Below, piece after piece: positions 59,743-64,000 of a DNA stretch of 64,000 nucleotides. The DNA is from Actinomycetales bacterium. GTDB taxonomy: Bacteria > Actinomycetota > Actinomycetes > Mycobacteriales > Micromonosporaceae. The notes beneath the pieces are model-generated. The model made no database searches and was not told the origin of the DNA. It saw only the letters and a list, made by a program, of their open reading frames with translations. Location of the stretch: NCBI GenBank assembly GCA_002919305.1, contig PKFB01000059.1, positions 54,544 through 118,543 on the forward strand. The letters run 5' to 3'. Every line of letters begins with the position of its first letter. Positions within the stretch are counted from its first letter, which is position 1. The position numbers and the translations under genes are program-made.

Positions 59743-60063
59743 CTAGGAAGTGGGGAGAACGACGGGCGCGTTGGTGGACTGGGCGTAGTGGTGGATATGA
59801 ATTTCCCGCCACACCCCACCGGTGTTGAAGGGGTCCGCCGCGAGGAAGGCCTCGACCTGCTCCCGCTTGTCCGCCTCCAGGATCAGCAGACTGCCTTCAG
59901 CCACGGCCCCCTCGTCATCCATGAGGCGTCCGTACAGCACCGGCTTCACCTCCGCCATCGGGTCCTGAGCGGCCTCCCGCAGGCGGGCGGAGTGCGCCGG
60001 TCGGTGTTCCTGTCGCGGACCGGCTGAGTTTGGCGCGTCAAGGCAGTACGCGACCCAGAGCAT
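59743..60063 (-). CDS. YciI-like family protein
   Basis: 106 residues. The pattern MLWVAYCLDAPNSAGPRQEH, HSARLREAAQDPMAEVKPVL, GSLLILEADKREQVEAFLAADPF and GVWREIHIHHYAQ is the YCII/DGPF dimeric alpha-beta barrel. Its characteristic His and Asp pair is in RPAHSARL and ADPF. Members are small hydrolases or dehydrochlorinase-like enzymes of uncertain role. It is convergent with the MFS gene. Confidence 0.88.
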   Translation of the reverse strand: MLWVAYCLDAPNSAGPRQEHRPAHSARLREAAQDPMAEVKPVLYGRLMDDEGAVAEGSLLILEADKREQVEAFLAADPFNTGGVWREIHIHHYAQSTNAPVVLPTS

Positions 60064-60548
60064 GCTGTTCTCCGTTCTACGTGGGCGGTGGGCGTTCCGC
60101 TGGTCGTCGTGTCAGAAAGTCGTCACCTCGATGACGCACCGGCCGGTCTGACCCACTGTGTGGCCGCCGGCTCGGACGTGATGGCCGAAATCTGGTCCAC
60201 CATGGTGCGGACGCTAGTTATTCCAGCGGTCGCCCGGCAACAGCCCACATGGGTAGCGCCCAGATGGGTAGGTCGGTCGAGCAGCCCCATGGCGAGACTC
60301 CGAAGGGATACCCCGGTCGGTCATAGTCGAAGCCGCGGTTCTCCGGCAGGCTCAGCGCAGATCCACTAGCCAACCTGCCGCACTACCCGCGACTGGCCGG
60401 TCTCCCCGTCCAACGGTGTCGCCCAACGACGAACAAGCGCGCCGTACCGACGCGACGGGATCCGGGTACCACCGGCCTGGAGCACATCCAGGCCGCGGTC
60501 ACCAGGCGATCAGTGCCGGCGGACGACGTCAGAGAGGATTCGAGGCCC
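60064..60548. other. Gene-free stretch upstream of the flavin oxidase
   Basis: 485 bases without a credible gene. It should hold the promoters of the YciI gene (leftward) and of the oxidase gene (rightward). I see no strong repeat or operator. Confidence 0.5.
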
Positions 60549-62117
60549 ATGACGCGTCACCTCCCCCCTGGCTTGACCGAGGAGAGCTTCGCCGAAGCCA
60601 TCCAAGCCTTCCGGCGAGTCGTCGGCGACAAGTGGGTCCTCACGGACGAGGAGACTCAGTTACCGAGCTACTACGACCCCTTCGCGATCTTTGAAGCGGA
60701 TCACTTCGCCCCGTCGGCGGTTGTCAAACCCAGCTCTGTGGATGAGGTACGCGGGGTGGTCGCGGTCGCCAACGAGTACAAGGTGCCGCTGCACCCGATA
60801 TCGATCGGTAAAAACCTCGGGTTCGGAGGGCCTGCTCCGCGGTTGCCCGGTGCGGTCGTGGTCGATCTGAAGCGGATGAACCGGATCATCGAGGTGGATG
60901 ACAGGCTCGGTTACGCCGTGGTTGAGCCTGGCGTCTCCTTCATCGAGCTGGACAACTATCTGCGGGAGCGGAACATCCCCTTCTGGGTCGACGTCCCCGA
61001 CCTGGGATGGGGGAGCGTGTTGGGCAACACGCTGGAGCGCGGCATCGGCTACACCCCCTACGGGGACCACTACGCCGTCCACTGTGGCATGGAGGTCGTG
61101 CTCCCCGACGGCGACCTGGTCCGCACCGGTATGGGCGCGATGCCGGGCAGCAACACCGCCTACCTGTACCAGTACGGATTCGGGCCGTTGTATGACGGGC
61201 TGTTTACGCAGTCCAACTTCGGCATCGTCACCAAGCTGGGGGTGTGGCTCCTGCCCAAGCCGGCAGGCTGCCAGGCGTACATGATCACGTTGTCCAAGGA
61301 GGAAGACCTCGGACAGTTCATCGACATTCTCCAGCCGCTACGGCTCAACAACACGATCAGCAACGTCTCCAGCCTGCGCAGCCTGCTGCTGGACGCGGCC
61401 GCGGTGGCGCCACGTAGCCACTACTACACCGGTGACGGACCGATCCCGGACAGCGTCGCGGAGAAGATCAAGGACGAGCTGAAAATCGGGTACTGGAACT
61501 TCTACGGTGCCATGTACGGCACCGAGGCCTCCATCCGGGAACAGTGGGACCTGATCCGGGATGCGTTCTCAGCCGTCCCCAGCGCCAAGTTCTACCTGGC
61601 GCATGAACACGACAGCCCGGTCCTCGCCACCCGCGCCAAGATCATGGCGGCCCAGCCTAACCTGGAGACCGCCGAGATTCTGAAGTGGACCGACAACTGC
61701 GGCCACATCGACTTCGCGCCGATGGCACCCGCCACCGGTGAACACGCCCTGTGGCAGTACCAGACGACCCGTGACCTGTGCCGGGAGTACGGCAAGGACT
61801 ACATGGGCAACATCATCGTGGGTCGTCGGGAAATGCACACCATCCACCTGGTGATGTTCGACTTCACCAACCCCACCGACAAGGAGCGCACCTACGCGCT
61901 GATCAAGCGCCTCATCGCCGAGTCAACCAAGCGAGGCTACGGCGCCTACCGGGGACACCCGTCCATCATGGACGACCTGGCGGCGACCTACAGCTTCAAC
62001 GACAACGCGTTGCTGCGGTTGAGCCAGCGGATCAAGGACGCGCTCGACCCCAACGGGATCCTCGCCCCTGGCAAGCAGGGCATCTGGCCGGCAAGGCTGC
62101 GCGGTCAACAGTTCTGA
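60549..62117 (+). CDS. Vanillyl-alcohol/eugenol oxidase-type flavoprotein
   Basis: 522 residues. The FAD-binding PCMH domain has PLHPISIGKNLGFGGPAPRL, VPDLGWGSVLGNTLERGIGY and VLPDGDLVRTGMGAMPGSN. The cap domain holds CGHIDFAPM, whose His aligns with the covalent FAD attachment of eugenol oxidase. The C-terminus is LDPNGILAPGKQGIWP. The match is close to Rhodococcus eugenol oxidase and the vanillyl-alcohol oxidase/4-cresol dehydrogenase group. These enzymes oxidise 4-alkylphenols and make hydrogen peroxide from O2. The catalytic Asp (PDLGW) is present. There is no signal peptide. It is followed by a terminator and then by a vanadium haloperoxidase, which uses peroxide. Confidence 0.9.
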   Translation: MTRHLPPGLTEESFAEAIQAFRRVVGDKWVLTDEETQLPSYYDPFAIFEADHFAPSAVVKPSSVDEVRGVVAVANEYKVPLHPISIGKNLGFGGPAPRLPGAVVVDLKRMNRIIEVDDRLGYAVVEPGVSFIELDNYLRERNIPFWVDVPDLGWGSVLGNTLERGIGYTPYGDHYAVHCGMEVVLPDGDLVRTGMGAMPGSNTAYLYQYGFGPLYDGLFTQSNFGIVTKLGVWLLPKPAGCQAYMITLSKEEDLGQFIDILQPLRLNNTISNVSSLRSLLLDAAAVAPRSHYYTGDGPIPDSVAEKIKDELKIGYWNFYGAMYGTEASIREQWDLIRDAFSAVPSAKFYLAHEHDSPVLATRAKIMAAQPNLETAEILKWTDNCGHIDFAPMAPATGEHALWQYQTTRDLCREYGKDYMGNIIVGRREMHTIHLVMFDFTNPTDKERTYALIKRLIAESTKRGYGAYRGHPSIMDDLAATYSFNDNALLRLSQRIKDALDPNGILAPGKQGIWPARLRGQQF

Positions 62118-62136
62118 CCCGACTCCGAGGTTCCGC

Positions 62137-62170
62137 CTCCTCGTGCGGGCGGCTCCGCTCGCACGAGGAG
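62137..62170. terminator. Terminator between oxidase and haloperoxidase genes
   Basis: CTCCTCGTGCG (62137-62147) and CGCACGAGGAG (62160-62170) form an 11-bp stem, 19 bases after the oxidase stop. The haloperoxidase gene may therefore have its own promoter, in the 61 bases that follow. Confidence 0.8.
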
Positions 62171-62231
62171 CGAATCAGGCCAGGCGCTTTCAGCCTGAAA
62201 AGGAGGAAAATCCGTATCTTGTGAAAGGCGG

Positions 62232-63956
62232 GTGTATGTCTTCATGACCGAAAGAAAGGATGCGGAGGTCCAAAACGACGCAGCCGCATCGGGGGTGCGG
62301 CGGCGCCAGCTCTTCGGTTTGGCGACGGCGGTCACGGGGGCCGCCGTGGCCGCCGGGCTGGCTCCTTCCGGCACTGCCCAGGCGCACAACCCTAACCACA
62401 ACCACTCCAACAGCGGCCCGTTGCCGGGACGCGACTATGAACGCCGCAAGCGTGGGTACGAGATCCGCAAGGCGGCGGCTGACCGCGCGTACCGGCAGCC
62501 CTTCCCGCGTCACACCACCAACGGTGAAGAGGCGATGCGGGGGTATCTGGGCGCGTACACCAAGGGGTTCCCGCACAACGAGTTCGGCGAGGTCGACCCT
62601 AACGCGTACCGGGCCTTCCTCCACGCCATGGAGACCGGGCGCCACGAGGACTTCGAAGCGGTCCCCACAGGGGTGCAGAACGCACGGCCCCAGCTGAACC
62701 CCCAGGTGGCCTTCGCCTTCGACCTGCAGGCACCAGACTCGCATGGTCTGGTGTGCCCGCCGGCACCCAAACTGAGCTCCTCGGAGTTCGCCGGCGAGAT
62801 GGTCGAGAACTACTGGATGGCGCTGCTGCGGGACGTGCCGTTCACCGAGTACGAGAACGCACCGGAGCTCGTGGTGGCGGCCTCAGAAAGCCTGTCTCGG
62901 ATCCGGGGATTCCAAGGTCCGCGGCAGGGCGGGCGGGTTACTCCGGGCACCCTGTTCCGGGGCATGACCCCCGGCGACCTGATCGGTCCCTACGTCTCCC
63001 AGTTCCTGCTGCGGGACGTGCCCTTCGGGCCTCGGGTCGTCTCAGGACGTCAGGACACTGTGCAGCCAGGGCTGGACTTCGTCACCGACTGGGACGAGTA
63101 CCTGGCCATCCAGCGTGGTGTGAACCGCACCACCCAGCGGGACTTCAACCACCGGCGTTACATCCAAACGCCCCGGGATCTGGCGCACTACGTTCACTTC
63201 GATATGGCCTACCAGCCATACCTCGACGCCGCGGTCATCCTGCTCAACAGCGGAATCCCGCCGTCCGAGCTGCTCGATCCCGGGAACCCCTACCGCAACG
63301 CCCATAAGCAGACCGGTTTCGCCACCTACGGTATGCCGCACCTGTTCGCGCTGATCGCTGAGGCCGACAGGTGCGCGCGCAAGCCCAACCTCTTCCACCA
63401 GTGGGCGGTGCACCGCCGGATCCGGCCGGAGGCGGTCGCGGCTCGAGTCGAGGTACACCTCAACCGGGACCGGGGCCGGTACCGCGGGTTGCTCAGCCGG
63501 GAGCTGCTGGAGTCCGATGTGCTCGACCGCATCCACTCCAAGTACGGCACCTACCTGCTGCCGCAGGCGTTCCCGGAGGGGTCCCCGATGAGCCCAGACT
63601 ACCCCAGCGGTCACGCCACCGTGGCGGGCGCCTGCGTCACGATCCTCAAGGCGTGGTTCAACGAGGACTGCCCGCTGCCCAACCCGGTGGTGCCGAGCCC
63701 AGACGGGACCTCGCTGGTGCCGTACACCGGTTCCGACGCCGACCGGATCACCATCGGTGGTGAGCTCAACAAGCTCGCCGCCAACATCGGAAGCGGCCGC
63801 AACATGGGCGGCGTGCACTGGCGCAGCTCCTACGTCTCCGCCTTCCGGCTCGGGGAGGCCGCCGCGATCGGTCTGCTGCGGGACCAGAAGGCGACCACCA
63901 ATGAGGATGTCACCTTCACCCTGACCACCTTCGACGGAGAAACCATCCAGATCTGA
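62232..63956 (+). CDS. Tat-exported vanadium-dependent haloperoxidase
   Basis: 574 residues. The N-terminus has a twin-arginine signal (VRRRQLFGLATAV, about residues 22-34) with a hydrophobic stretch ending TAQA, followed by a His/Asn-rich start of the mature protein. The vanadate-binding motifs are KPNLFHQWAVHRRIRP (about 384-399), PSGHATVAGA (about 458-467) and GGVHWRSSY (about 526-534), the three pieces shared by VHPOs and PAP2 phosphatases. The preceding MSPDYPSGHA extension fits haloperoxidases. It would oxidise halides with H2O2 outside the cell. GTG 62232 has AAAGG five bases upstream, and ATG 62244 is also possible. Confidence 0.9.
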   Translation: MYVFMTERKDAEVQNDAAASGVRRRQLFGLATAVTGAAVAAGLAPSGTAQAHNPNHNHSNSGPLPGRDYERRKRGYEIRKAAADRAYRQPFPRHTTNGEEAMRGYLGAYTKGFPHNEFGEVDPNAYRAFLHAMETGRHEDFEAVPTGVQNARPQLNPQVAFAFDLQAPDSHGLVCPPAPKLSSSEFAGEMVENYWMALLRDVPFTEYENAPELVVAASESLSRIRGFQGPRQGGRVTPGTLFRGMTPGDLIGPYVSQFLLRDVPFGPRVVSGRQDTVQPGLDFVTDWDEYLAIQRGVNRTTQRDFNHRRYIQTPRDLAHYVHFDMAYQPYLDAAVILLNSGIPPSELLDPGNPYRNAHKQTGFATYGMPHLFALIAEADRCARKPNLFHQWAVHRRIRPEAVAARVEVHLNRDRGRYRGLLSRELLESDVLDRIHSKYGTYLLPQAFPEGSPMSPDYPSGHATVAGACVTILKAWFNEDCPLPNPVVPSPDGTSLVPYTGSDADRITIGGELNKLAANIGSGRNMGGVHWRSSYVSAFRLGEAAAIGLLRDQKATTNEDVTFTLTTFDGETIQI

Positions 63957-64000
63957 CAGAACCAGCCAGCTGTGACGAAGCAGGCCATGACTGGCTCGCC

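Overview
The window is high-GC chromosomal DNA from a sporulating, filamentous actinomycete. Supporting signs are a SsgA-like sporulation protein, two conservon-type histidine kinase/Roadblock modules, many GTG starts, ATGA/GTGA start-stop overlaps, GC-rich hairpin terminators and a cellulose-active AA10 LPMO carrying a CBM2. The genus cannot be fixed from this sequence alone. I saw no CRISPR array, insertion sequence, phage block or rRNA operon.

Layout. 1-3.7 kb is one edge of an aromatic (type II) polyketide cluster: the end of a PF04199-type cyclase, a SnoaL-like protein, an ABM monooxygenase, an acyl-CoA ligase and a shortened aromatase/cyclase. 4-6.2 kb holds the LPMO and a methyltransferase. 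6.5-14.2 kb has an ABC importer operon with two unrelated substrate-binding lipoproteins, divergent from a NIT-type kinase and a Roadblock protein. 14-19.6 kb has a glycosyltransferase, a LarA-like enzyme, a GH13 alpha-glucosidase, a MmcQ/YjbR protein and a secreted half-size pseudo-protease. 19.7-24 kb is a TetR-controlled heterodimeric ABC exporter. 24-26 kb is an RNA ligase plus an HD-Pnk RNA repair pair. 26-33 kb has an XRE/TPR regulator, a GNAT enzyme, four tRNA genes, a SsgA-like protein, a PGPGW membrane protein and two pairs of very small overlapping genes. 33-40.4 kb is a five-gene operon of SWIM, unknown, VWA, MoxR AAA+ and DUF5682 proteins, resembling E. coli yehLMPQ. 40.7-47.2 kb is metabolic, with an IclR-controlled FAH dehydratase/aldehyde dehydrogenase pair and one broken membrane-protein gene. 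47.2-51.1 kb is a second kinase/Roadblock operon ending in an orphan TAXI lipoprotein. 51.5-57.6 kb is a compact unrecognised biosynthetic locus: AMP ligase, SDR, ACP and AfsA-like hotdog on one strand, HAD phosphatase, BCCP and biotin carboxylase on the other. 57.7-64 kb has an unknown protein, an MFS exporter, a YciI protein, a eugenol-oxidase-like flavoenzyme and a Tat-exported vanadium haloperoxidase.

Three themes stand out. First, solute-binding lipoproteins sit twice beside NIT kinase/Roadblock pairs, suggesting ligand sensing through binding proteins. Second, the AfsA-hotdog locus has activation, carrier, reduction, phosphatase and malonyl-CoA supply functions but no ketosynthase. Third, the MoxR/VWA operon includes a conserved-looking component to which I can give no function.
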